Below, piece by piece: positions 6,184 through 13,219 of a DNA stretch of 14,635 nt. Numbering within the stretch: the stretch's first letter is position 1; each line of letters begins with the position of its first letter. The translations under genes and the position numbers were made by a program. This DNA is from an uncultured Bacteroidales bacterium (GTDB taxonomy: Bacteria > Bacteroidota > Bacteroidia > Bacteroidales > Marinilabiliaceae): contig CALAUL010000068.1 in the NCBI GenBank assembly GCA_937892255.1, positions 1-14,635 of the forward strand, written 5' to 3'. Under the pieces are notes generated by a model, which was given only the letters and a program-made list of their open reading frames with translations, did no database searches and had not been told where the DNA came from.

Positions 6184-6194
6184 CACTCTAAAAA

Positions 6195-6230
6195 CCTTTT
6201 TTGGTGTAAATGACAACACACCAAAAAAGG
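6195..6230. repeat. Perfect 13-bp inverted repeat
   Basis: CCTTTTTTGGTGT (6195-6207) and ACACCAAAAAAGG (6218-6230) are exact complements with a 10-base loop. The right arm shares its A tract with the adjoining terminator hairpin, so the two structures exclude one another in RNA. It may be a relic of the phage terminus, or an RNA or protein-binding element. Confidence 0.75.
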
Positions 6231-6259
6231 CCATTGGGAGAGTCTTCCAATAGCCTTTT
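6229..6259. terminator. Bidirectional rho-independent terminator candidate
   Basis: GGC, one mismatch, ATTGGGA (6233-6239), a 5-base loop, TTCCAAT (6245-6251), one mismatch and GCC (6253-6255) form a stem with one G-T pair. TTTT follows on the + strand, and six A's precede it, giving a U run on minus-strand RNA too. No complete gene visibly ends at it. It may belong to a host gene separated from it by the prophage, or mark the end of prophage transcription. Confidence 0.6.
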
Positions 6260-6587
6260 AGAGCATTTATACATTATGTGTTTAATAGAAAAAAACAGCC
6301 TTAAACGTGCGTATTTCAGGGCTTATCCGATGTCAGTCCTTATCCATTCCTACCTTCTTCAACCTTAATACATATCCAATCACCATTTCTCCCACATGCG
6401 ATCACCGTCAAATCCAACCTAATCACCATATATTGTACAATTTGATTTCGACCCTCATCACCTCATGCTACTCATTATCAATCGCATACACAATACAACG
6501 AGTGTATCATTTGTTTGTTGGGGTGTACTCGGTTCTTTGTTTTTGTCGAAAATTTCGTTTTCTTGCAACATCTAAAGCTATACACAC

Positions 6588-7337
6588 ATGAGAGAACACA
6601 ACGGCAACGAACGTCGTAACGTCATTGTGATGGGTGCGACATCTGGTATAGGACGAGCTATTGCTGTCAAGTTGGCACAATCCGGTTGGCGTGTGGCCAT
6701 TGCCGGACGAAGAGAGATTTTATTAAAGCAACTTTGCCTTGAAGAGCCGAACATCATCTGCTATCGGTGCATTGATATTACCTCCAATGAGGCGGAAGAT
6801 GACTTTAACATGTTGACAGAGAGCCTCGGAGGGTTGGACATGTATGTACATTGTTCGGGTATTGGATATCACAACAACAGCGTAGACACGACTCTCGAGA
6901 AGTCTACTGCAACGACCAACTGCGTCGGCTTTGTGAAGATGGTGACATGTGCTTATCACTATTTCTCTAACCAACTCACGGGCGGACACATTACTGTCAT
7001 TAGTTCCATTGCCGGCACACGCGGATTGGGTGCGGCTCCCGCCTATTCGGCTACTAAGCGTTTTCAGAACAGCTATATCGATGCCTTGGCGCAAAACGCA
7101 TATATGCGTCGCACGGGCGTAACATTTACCGATGTGCGTCCCGGCTTCATTGATACCGACTTACTAAAAGGACAACATTATCCGTTGACCATGCCGTTAG
7201 AGAGAGCTTCGGAGCTGATTGTGAAAGCTATCATCAGTCGCAAGCGTCGTGTCGTCATTGATTGGAAATATCGTTTTGTTGTTTGGGCATGGCGTCTTAT
7301 ACCTCAAGCCGTCTGGGAACGTCTGCATATCGGTTAA
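6588..7337 (+). CDS. Short-chain dehydrogenase/reductase (SDR)
   Basis: A 249-aa classical SDR, an NAD(P)(H)-dependent oxidoreductase; the substrate is unknown. The Rossmann glycine motif is GATSGIG (residues 16-22). AGRRE after strand 2 puts R41/R42 where they favour NADP(H). HCSGIG (88-93) replaces the usual NNAG. N111 (NCVG), S140 (ISSIAG), Y153 and K157 (YSATK) make a complete catalytic tetrad. PGFIDTDL follows as expected. The C-terminus (KYRFVVWAWRLIPQAVWERL) is hydrophobic/amphipathic and may touch the membrane, as in other SDRs of this size. It is the first host gene beside the prophage and is convergent with cysS, 92 bp away with a hairpin between. No strong ribosome-binding site precedes the ATG. 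Confidence 0.88.
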   Translation: MREHNGNERRNVIVMGATSGIGRAIAVKLAQSGWRVAIAGRREILLKQLCLEEPNIICYRCIDITSNEAEDDFNMLTESLGGLDMYVHCSGIGYHNNSVDTTLEKSTATTNCVGFVKMVTCAYHYFSNQLTGGHITVISSIAGTRGLGAAPAYSATKRFQNSYIDALAQNAYMRRTGVTFTDVRPGFIDTDLLKGQHYPLTMPLERASELIVKAIISRKRRVVIDWKYRFVVWAWRLIPQAVWERLHIG

Positions 7338-7359
7338 ATGTCTTGTCTACAAAACAATA

Positions 7360-7388
7360 AGAGGATACCCTTTTGCAGAGTATCCTCT
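7360..7388. terminator. Hairpin between convergent SDR and cysS genes
   Basis: AGAGGATAC (7360-7368) and GTATCCTCT (7380-7388) pair perfectly over an 11-base loop. It lies between two converging genes, so it can serve both. The flanking T runs are weak (TATTGATATTGT), so efficiency is uncertain. Confidence 0.55.
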
Positions 7389-7429
7389 ATTGATATTGTA
7401 TAGTCTTTGGCTTCCTTAATGCGACATAG

Positions 7430-8896
7430 CTACAGACTCCACTCAAAACCGTCTTTCGTATCCTTCACGTTAAATCCCAACGCTGCCAATTCGTTGCGTA
7501 TCTTGTCTGATGTCGCCCAATCTTTATTGGCCTTGGCCTGCATACGAATGTTGAGCAACAAGTCTATTGCACCTGCGAACTTTTCTGTATTGGCTCCATC
7601 GTCAGCCGCAAGACGCAATCCGAGTACGTCTTCGATATATGTCTTGAAGACAGACTTCAACTCTTCCAAGTCCTCAGCCGAAATTGTACCTTTTCCGTCA
7701 CTCACTGTATTGATGGACTTCGACGCATCAAAAAGGTGCGATATGATGATTGGCGTGTTAAGGTCGTCGAGCAAAGCCTCTTCGCAACGTTTGCGCAAGT
7801 CTTTGACATCGACGGTGCTCTCCTTTGACGGTTGCAGTTTCATCAAGCGGACATAGGTCTCTGCCAAACGAGCCAAGCCCTTTTCCGAAGCCTGCAATGC
7901 TTCGTTGGAGAAATCGACAGTAGAACGATAATGCGCCTGCAAGATGAAGAATCGTATTGTCATAGGAGCATACGCCTGTTCGAGAAGTTTATGCGAACCG
8001 GTGAAGAACTCATCGAGAGTGATGAAGTTTCCGAGGCTCTTGCCCATCTTCTGACCGTTGATAGTAATCATGTTGTTGTGCATCCAATAACGAACGCTTT
8101 CTTTGCCGAGCGCAGCAGTGCTCTGTGCTATCTCTGCTTCGTGATGAGGAAAAATAAGGTCCATACCGCCACCGTGAATGTCAAACTCCTCTCCGAGGTA
8201 CTTACAACCCATAGCCGAGCACTCCATGTGCCAACCCGGGAAACCTACCGACCATGGAGACGACCAGCGCATGATATGTTCGGGGTGAGCTTTTTTCCAT
8301 AGCGCAAAGTCGCACGAACGACGTTTCTCGCTCTGTCCGTCAAGGTCTCGCGTTGTCTCAAGGAGTTCGTCAATATTTCGACCCGAGAGCTTGCCGTAGT
8401 TGTGTTCCTTGGCGTACTTTTCGACATCGAAATATACCGAACCTTCACTCTCATAAGCATAACCATTGTCGAGAATTTTCTGCACGAACTCTATCTGTTC
8501 TATGATATGCCCCGAAGCGTGAGGTTCTATTGACGGAGGAAGTACATTGAGAGCTTCCATTGCCTTGTGGTAACGATGGAGATAATACTGAACGACTTCC
8601 ATCGGTTCGAGCTGTTCCAAGCGAGCTTTCTTTGCTATCTTGTCTTCTCCCTCGTCAGCGTCGTGTTCAAGATGTCCTACATCGGTGATATTACGCACGT
8701 AACGTACCTTGTAGCCTAAGTGTTGCAATGTGCGATAAAGCACATCGAAAGTTATAGCAGGACGAGCATGACCCAAATGTCCATCTCCATAGACTGTGGG
8801 CCCGCATACATACATGCCGACACGACCTTCATGCAATGGTTTAAAGGTCTCTTTCTTACGGCTTAATGTATTATATATCTTCAACTCTTTTTCCAT
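7430..8896 (-). CDS. cysS: Cysteinyl-tRNA synthetase
   Basis: A 488-aa class I aminoacyl-tRNA synthetase that charges tRNA-Cys with cysteine in the cytoplasm using ATP; essential for translation. Seen: the HIGH motif as HLGH (residues 40-43) after YVCGPTVYGDGH, and the KMSKS motif as KMGKS (283-287), the same variant seen in other bacterial enzymes. The zinc ligands that select cysteine, C31, C226 (HMECSAMG), H251 and E255 (HHEAE), have the same spacing as in E. coli CysS. The C-terminal helical and anticodon-binding part is complete (ends at 7430). Length compares with about 461 aa in E. coli. The ATG at 8894-8896 leads MEKELKIYNT. A -7 box sits 28 bases upstream. It is single and convergent with the SDR gene. 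Confidence 0.97.
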   Translation of the reverse strand: MEKELKIYNTLSRKKETFKPLHEGRVGMYVCGPTVYGDGHLGHARPAITFDVLYRTLQHLGYKVRYVRNITDVGHLEHDADEGEDKIAKKARLEQLEPMEVVQYYLHRYHKAMEALNVLPPSIEPHASGHIIEQIEFVQKILDNGYAYESEGSVYFDVEKYAKEHNYGKLSGRNIDELLETTRDLDGQSEKRRSCDFALWKKAHPEHIMRWSSPWSVGFPGWHMECSAMGCKYLGEEFDIHGGGMDLIFPHHEAEIAQSTAALGKESVRYWMHNNMITINGQKMGKSLGNFITLDEFFTGSHKLLEQAYAPMTIRFFILQAHYRSTVDFSNEALQASEKGLARLAETYVRLMKLQPSKESTVDVKDLRKRCEEALLDDLNTPIIISHLFDASKSINTVSDGKGTISAEDLEELKSVFKTYIEDVLGLRLAADDGANTEKFAGAIDLLLNIRMQAKANKDWATSDKIRNELAALGFNVKDTKDGFEWSL

Positions 8897-8924
8897 GTCT
8901 GTTTATTGATAATAAATTGCGTTG

Positions 8925-8932
8925 CAAAGATA
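8925..8932 (-). promoter_or_regulatory. cysS -7 promoter box
   Basis: On the minus strand TATCTTTG matches the Bacteroidota -7 consensus TAnnTTTG exactly. It lies 28 bases before the cysS ATG, leaving a short leader. About 20 bases further upstream is TTC rather than the preferred TTG of the -33 box. Confidence 0.6.
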
Positions 8933-9108
8933 AAGAATATAACTGACACCATGAATACATTTGAAAGACTGTTTAATTAACACTTGAATTATATCATAAT
9001 TTAAACCGTTTCTAAACTTTCAGACACAACCAAACGAGTAACAAACAGATAGAACAATTACAGTGTTGTAGTTTACATTTATATCAACCACACTTTTTAG
9101 AAAATAAG

Positions 9109-9139
9109 TTGCTTATATTAATTATAATTAATAATTTTC
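9109..9139 (+). promoter_or_regulatory. Likely promoter of the anion symporter gene
   Basis: TTG at 9109-9111, a 20-base spacer, then TAATTTTC at 9132-9139, one base off the Bacteroidota TAnnTTTG -7 box. The start codon follows 37 bases later. The rest of the 280-bp gap back to cysS is AT-rich with nothing further recognisable. Confidence 0.4.
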
Positions 9140-9176
9140 GCCCCGTTTTAAATACATACAATACATAGAACAACTT

Positions 9177-10613
9177 ATGAATACTACTCGATTAATTAAA
9201 ATTTTGATAGCCTTAGTGGTGTCATTATTTTTTTGGTTCGCACCTTCATCATTGTATGGCTTGCCATCGTTGTGTTTGGTGGAGCAGCGTATGATTGCAA
9301 TTTTTGCTTTTGCTGCCATAATGTGGATCACGGAAGCTATTCCAATTTGGACTACATCAGTAGCCGTAATTGTCATCATGCTTCTAACAGTCTCAAGTAA
9401 CTCACTGATATTCTTACGCGACGGCATTCCTGCAGAGGAACTCGGTTCGTTGGTACCATACAAGAGTATCATGGCTACGTTTGCAGACCCTATCGTAATG
9501 CTCTTCCTCGGTGGATTTGTATTGGCAATAGTAGCAACACGTTGCGGTCTTGATGCCAAATTGGCCAAGGCGTTTATGAAGCCTTTCGGTACTCGTTCAG
9601 AAATCGTAATGTTAGGTTTCTTGTCTATCACAGCCCTCTTCTCAATGTTCATGAGTAACACTGCCACTGCAGCAATGATGCTTGCCATCATCGCTCCGGT
9701 GCTTCGTACTCTTCCTGACGACGGCAAAGGCAAGATTGGTCTTACTCTCGCTGTGCCTATCGGTGCAAACATTGGTGGTATAGGTACTCCTATCGGTACT
9801 CCGCCTAATGCTATTGCCCTCAAATACCTCAATGACCCTGAAGGCTTGAACCTCGAATTGGGTTTTGGTGAGTGGATGATGTACACGGTACCATTTGTAT
9901 TAGTTCTCATCTTCATTGCATGGATAGTATTGTTGTGGCTCTTCCCATTCAAGCAGAAGAACATTCACATCGAGATTCCTGACGTGAAAATCGACAAGAA
10001 AACATTTAACATAGTATCAATAACTTTCATAGTAACAGTATTACTTTGGGTACTTGATAGTTTGACAGGTTTGAACTCAAACATCGTTGCTTTGATTCCT
10101 GTAGGTGTGTTCTGCGTAACAGGTATTTTCACTAAGGACCAACTCAAAGAAATCAACTGGGACGTGCTTTGGCTTGTTGCCGGTGGTTTTGCTCTCGGCG
10201 TAGGTATGAACGATACCGGTTTGGCAAAGCATATAATTAGCGACATACCATTTGGCACATGGCCACCTCTCTTGATGATGGTAGGCTCAGGAGTATTGTG
10301 TTATGTGATGTCAACATTCATGAGTAACACAGCTACAGCAGCTTTGCTAATTCCTATCTTGAGCGTTATTGCAAAGAGCGCAGAAAGCACACTTGCTCCA
10401 TACGGAGGCGAAAGCACATTGCTCCTCTGTATCGCAATATCGGCATCATTGGCTATGGCATTGCCTATCTCAACACCGCCCAATGCCCTTGCTCATGCTC
10501 AGGGAACAGTATCACAAGACAATATGGCAAAAACGGGTGTTATATTGGGTGTAATAGGTCTTGCAATTGCATATTTGGTATTTATTTACCTTGGCTCTGT
10601 AGGCCTGTTCTAA
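9177..10613 (+). CDS. SLC13/DASS-family sodium:dicarboxylate (anion) symporter
   Basis: A 478-aa inner-membrane protein of the divalent anion:sodium symporter family (VcINDY type), which imports C4-dicarboxylates, citrate or sulfate with sodium. The two diagnostic SNT motifs lie in inverted repeats: MSNTATAAMML (S160-N161-T162) and MSNTATAALLI (S383-N384-T385). Each is paired with a TPPNA loop (GTPPNA, 207-212; STPPNA, 432-437). Spacing is near that of VcINDY (SNT at about 150 and 376). Around 11 hydrophobic segments are visible. The N-terminus is a membrane helix, not a cleaved signal. The exact substrate cannot be read off. In anaerobic Bacteroidales, succinate or related acids are plausible. 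It is single, with its own promoter and terminator. Confidence 0.9.
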   Translation: MNTTRLIKILIALVVSLFFWFAPSSLYGLPSLCLVEQRMIAIFAFAAIMWITEAIPIWTTSVAVIVIMLLTVSSNSLIFLRDGIPAEELGSLVPYKSIMATFADPIVMLFLGGFVLAIVATRCGLDAKLAKAFMKPFGTRSEIVMLGFLSITALFSMFMSNTATAAMMLAIIAPVLRTLPDDGKGKIGLTLAVPIGANIGGIGTPIGTPPNAIALKYLNDPEGLNLELGFGEWMMYTVPFVLVLIFIAWIVLLWLFPFKQKNIHIEIPDVKIDKKTFNIVSITFIVTVLLWVLDSLTGLNSNIVALIPVGVFCVTGIFTKDQLKEINWDVLWLVAGGFALGVGMNDTGLAKHIISDIPFGTWPPLLMMVGSGVLCYVMSTFMSNTATAALLIPILSVIAKSAESTLAPYGGESTLLLCIAISASLAMALPISTPPNALAHAQGTVSQDNMAKTGVILGVIGLAIAYLVFIYLGSVGLF

Positions 10614-10642
10614 ACACATAGAAGTTTCTAGATTATAATATC

Positions 10643-10679
10643 GAGGAGGTGAAGTCTGTTGATTTCACCTCTTCTTTTT
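10643..10679 (+). terminator. Rho-independent terminator of the symporter gene
   Basis: GAGGAGGTGAA (10643-10653) pairs with TTCACCTCTTC (10664-10674), with one G-T pair and a 10-base loop. TTTTT follows. It begins 30 bases after the stop codon. Confidence 0.8.
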
Positions 10680-10826
10680 ATCAACGGTCTGATATATGCA
10701 TTATATCTGAAAGAACTAAAATGTGATAGAAACTCCTCTTGACGTTGTGCAACTATATAAGCATTGAGAATTTCTTCTCGTTAATTTCACACACATCGCA
10801 ACAAAAAAAAGATAATTTTCACAGTT

Positions 10827-10850
10827 ATACCCCCATTTTATAGGGGGTAT
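10827..10850 (+). promoter_or_regulatory. GC-armed palindrome upstream of glnN, candidate activator site
   Basis: ATACCCCC (10827-10834) and GGGGGTAT (10843-10850) are exact complements with an 8-base spacer. The centre is about 31 bases upstream of the -7 box centre, near -40 from the presumed start, and it takes the place of the missing -33 TTG. That is a classic activator position. A repressor or RNA hairpin is the alternative. Confidence 0.6.
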
Positions 10851-10865
10851 GTCATAAAAATTATA

Positions 10866-10873
10866 TACTTTTG
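10866..10873 (+). promoter_or_regulatory. glnN -7 promoter box
   Basis: TACTTTTG matches TAnnTTTG exactly and lies 58 bases before the glnN ATG. No TTG is found about 20 bases upstream. The rest of the 318-bp gap holds the symporter terminator and AT-rich DNA. Confidence 0.65.
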
Positions 10874-10931
10874 CACTCGATGGTGGCAAAACAACAGGGT
10901 CGCCACTTGTAAAACATCAAAATACAAAACC

Positions 10932-13115
10932 ATGGCAACATTACGTTTTAAGGCATTAACAGACCTAATGAACAAACAAGTACCAGTGATATCGCTTCCT
11001 GATAGACGCGTATCGGACTACTACGGAGAACTTGTCTTTAACGATTCTGCGATGAAACGTCACTTGCAAAGTACCATCTACAAACAAGTCAAAGAAGCCA
11101 TATCAAAAGGCGAACTCATAGATAGCAAGATAGCCGATGGTGTCGCAGCCGGCATGAAAGCATGGGCTATAGACCATGGAGCGGTGCATTATTGCCACTG
11201 GTTTCAACCTCTCACCGACACTACAGCAGAAAAACACGATGGATTTATTAACTACGCCCCCGACGGCAGCATCATTGAGGAGTTTTCGGGTAAACATCTT
11301 GCACAGCAAGAACCTGACGCATCGAGCTTCCCAAGTGGCGGAATACGCCAAACATTCGAAGCACGAGGATATACAGCATGGGACGTCTCATCGCCAGCAT
11401 TCATAGTGGGCTCTACACTCTGTATACCCACAATTTTCATCAGTTACACCGGTGATGCGCTCGACTATAAAACCCCCCTGCTAAAAGCATTGCACGCTCT
11501 TGACAAAGCGGCTACCGAGGTATGTCAATATTTCGACAAAACGATAACCAAATGTTACTCAAACTTAGGTTGGGAACAGGAATATTTCCTTGTAGATTCA
11601 GGCCTATACATGGCACGTCCAGATCTCATGCTTACCGGAAGGACTTTGATAGGACACCCTGCCGCCAAAGACCAGCAGCTCGACGACCATTACTTCGGTT
11701 CTATTCCAGAGAGAGTGGCATTCTTTATGCGTAACTTGGAAGTAGAGTGTCAACGCTTGGGTATTCCCGTAAAGACACGTCATAACGAGGTAGCACCAAA
11801 TCAGTTTGAACTCGCACCTATCTACGAGGAGTGCAACCTTGCCAATGACCACAACCAGCTCGTCATGGACGTCATGAAACGTATCGCCAAACACCATGGT
11901 TTTGAAGTACTTCTTCACGAAAAACCATTCCACGGCATAAGCGGTTCGGGCAAACACAACAACTGGAGCGTCTGCACTGACACAGGCATCAACCTCTTTG
12001 CTCCAGGCAAGAATCCGAAGGGCAACATGCTCTTCCTTACATTCCTCACCAACGTCATGGCGGCCGTTCATAAGGGTCAAGACCTCTTGAGAGCAAGTAT
12101 ACTCAATGCCAACAACCAACATCGTATAGGTGGCCACGAAGCTCCTCCCGCTATCATGTCTATATTCTTAGGCTCTCAACTGACAGCTATGCTCGACAAC
12201 ATAGTAGAGAAGGTATCCGACAACAAGATGACACCGGAAGAGAAGACAGCATTGAAACTTGGGGTCGGTCGTCTGCCGGAGATACTCGTAGACAACACAG
12301 ACCGCAACCGCACATCTCCTTTTGCCTTTACGGGCGATAGGTTTGAGTTCCGCGCTGTAGGTTCGTCGGCCAATTGTGCCCGCTCAATGATGATGCTCAA
12401 TGCCATGCTCGCAGAACAGCTTATAGAGTTCAAAAACGAAGTAGATTCCCTCATTGCAAGTGGCGTAAAGAAAGACGAAGCACTCTTCCAGGTGATACGC
12501 AAACTCATCATCGAGAGTCGTCCTATACACTTCGATGGCAATGGATACTCTGAAGAGTGGCACGAAGAGGCTCAACGCCGAGGATTGACAAACATCACCA
12601 GCGTGCCCGAGTCGATAGACAAGTTCCTGTCTGAACAAGCCAAAAAAGTCCTTGTCTCAACAGGCATCTTGACAAAACGCGAGTTGGAAGCACGTCATGA
12701 GGTCGAGATGGAAAAGTTCGTCAAAAAGGTACAAATAGAAGCTCGTGTGATGGGCGACTTGGTCATCAATCACATCGTACCGACAGCTATAGCTTATCAG
12801 AACATGCTCATCAGCAACGTGAAAGGCATGCATGACGTGTTAGGCAACGAAGCCAACACATACACCGAGAGCGAAAAACAACTCATACGTCAGGTATCGG
12901 AGCATGTCATGGCAATACGTTCAGGCGTTCAACAACTCATCGAAGCTCGCAAGAAAGCTAATTGCATAGAAGACATGACACAAAGAGCGTATGCATACCA
13001 CGAGACGGTATTACCTGTCATGACAGAGATACGTTTTCATGTCGATGAACTGGAGATGATTGTCGACAACGAGATGTGGCCATTGCCAAAATACAGAGAA
13101 CTACTCTTCTCTTGA
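10932..13115 (+). CDS. glnN: Type III glutamine synthetase
   Basis: A 727-aa protein, the size of type III glutamine synthetases (Bacteroides fragilis enzyme 729 aa), which join ammonia to glutamate with ATP in the cytoplasm. It is the main ammonia-assimilating enzyme of many Bacteroidales. Seen: the type III-specific N-terminal region (ISLPDRRVSDYYGELVFNDS, residues 20-39) and metal-binding glutamates in GWEQEYF (E215, E217). HNEVAPNQFELAPIYE spans 284-299, and HGISGSGKHNNWS (334-346) is the ATP/glutamate loop. RTSPFAFTGDRFEFRAVGSS follows, then the long C-terminal region peculiar to type III enzymes. The ATG at 10932 is preceded by an A-rich leader. It is single; control likely acts at the unusual promoter. 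No P-II gene is adjacent. Confidence 0.96.
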   Translation: MATLRFKALTDLMNKQVPVISLPDRRVSDYYGELVFNDSAMKRHLQSTIYKQVKEAISKGELIDSKIADGVAAGMKAWAIDHGAVHYCHWFQPLTDTTAEKHDGFINYAPDGSIIEEFSGKHLAQQEPDASSFPSGGIRQTFEARGYTAWDVSSPAFIVGSTLCIPTIFISYTGDALDYKTPLLKALHALDKAATEVCQYFDKTITKCYSNLGWEQEYFLVDSGLYMARPDLMLTGRTLIGHPAAKDQQLDDHYFGSIPERVAFFMRNLEVECQRLGIPVKTRHNEVAPNQFELAPIYEECNLANDHNQLVMDVMKRIAKHHGFEVLLHEKPFHGISGSGKHNNWSVCTDTGINLFAPGKNPKGNMLFLTFLTNVMAAVHKGQDLLRASILNANNQHRIGGHEAPPAIMSIFLGSQLTAMLDNIVEKVSDNKMTPEEKTALKLGVGRLPEILVDNTDRNRTSPFAFTGDRFEFRAVGSSANCARSMMMLNAMLAEQLIEFKNEVDSLIASGVKKDEALFQVIRKLIIESRPIHFDGNGYSEEWHEEAQRRGLTNITSVPESIDKFLSEQAKKVLVSTGILTKRELEARHEVEMEKFVKKVQIEARVMGDLVINHIVPTAIAYQNMLISNVKGMHDVLGNEANTYTESEKQLIRQVSEHVMAIRSGVQQLIEARKKANCIEDMTQRAYAYHETVLPVMTEIRFHVDELEMIVDNEMWPLPKYRELLFS

Positions 13116-13138
13116 TTATCCTCTGAAACACACGCTTG

Positions 13139-13195
13139 ATAGATAATATAAAAAAGGTTCGGATTTGAAATCCGAACCTTTTTTATATTATCTAT
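13139..13195. terminator. 28-bp perfect palindrome, bidirectional terminator of glnN and glyS
   Basis: Bases 13139-13166 and 13168-13195 are exact complements around one central G. The GC core is GGTTCGGATTT/AAATCCGAACC, flanked by A6 on the left and T6 on the right, so U runs follow the hairpin in both directions. It lies between convergent glnN and glyS and ends 25 bases from the glyS stop. Confidence 0.9.
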
Positions 13196-13219
13196 GACAA
13201 ACTGACTATCTTATCTACA

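Larger units (their letters stand above)
1..6190. mobile_element. Early end of a Mu-like transposable prophage (right limit approximate)
   Basis: The block holds a divergent HTH repressor, a Ner/Cro-like protein, a MuB-like ATPase, a GemA-like protein and a MuA-like DDE transposase. Together these are the hallmark of transposable (Mu-type) phages. All genes except the repressor run leftward with very short gaps or overlaps, as a single early operon would. The element continues past base 1, so structural genes and the other end are not visible. The host side is ordinary metabolism from 6588 on. The right limit is my estimate from the repeat-rich non-coding stretch; the true terminus could lie anywhere from about 5.9 to 6.6 kb. 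A Mu-type insertion should end in TG/CA with a short target duplication, which cannot be tested with one end. Confidence 0.85.
5881..6587. other. Gene-poor stretch containing the prophage/host junction
   Basis: No frame here looks coding: the short frames are low-complexity, lack family features and conflict with one another. The left part (5984-6183) is crowded with direct repeats, the middle (6195-6259) with hairpins, and the right part (about 6307-6480) is strikingly poor in G on the + strand. Transposase-binding end repeats of a Mu-like phage would be expected in the left part. I see no recognisable promoter for the 6588 gene; a -7 box may lie at 6540-6580 but it is not canonical. Confidence 0.6.

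Noticed and set aside
1..6190. Diversity-generating retroelement, as carried by some Bacteroides transposable phages
   Set aside because: No reverse transcriptase, template repeat or variable tail gene is in the visible part; it could only lie outside the window.
5890..6234. Short frames of 65-78 codons on both strands
   Set aside because: They consist of repeat-derived sequence (for example WTVGWTVGW from the 12-bp iterons) and contradict one another; no start signal.
6340..6435. About 30-codon minus-strand frame beginning MVIRLDLTVI, upstream of the 6229 terminator
   Set aside because: Too short, no ribosome-binding site, ends well before the terminator; kept only as a hint that a minus-strand RNA might exist.
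6307..6591. 94-codon + strand frame ahead of the SDR gene
   Set aside because: Product of the G-poor stretch, which lacks stops by composition; no domain, and it overlaps the SDR start.
9128..9964. 278-codon minus-strand open frame
   Set aside because: Antisense to the symporter gene; low-complexity sequence and no family features, while the + strand shows complete SNT/TPPNA motifs.
11604..12137. 177-codon minus-strand open frame
   Set aside because: Antisense to glnN, which carries all type III motifs through this stretch.
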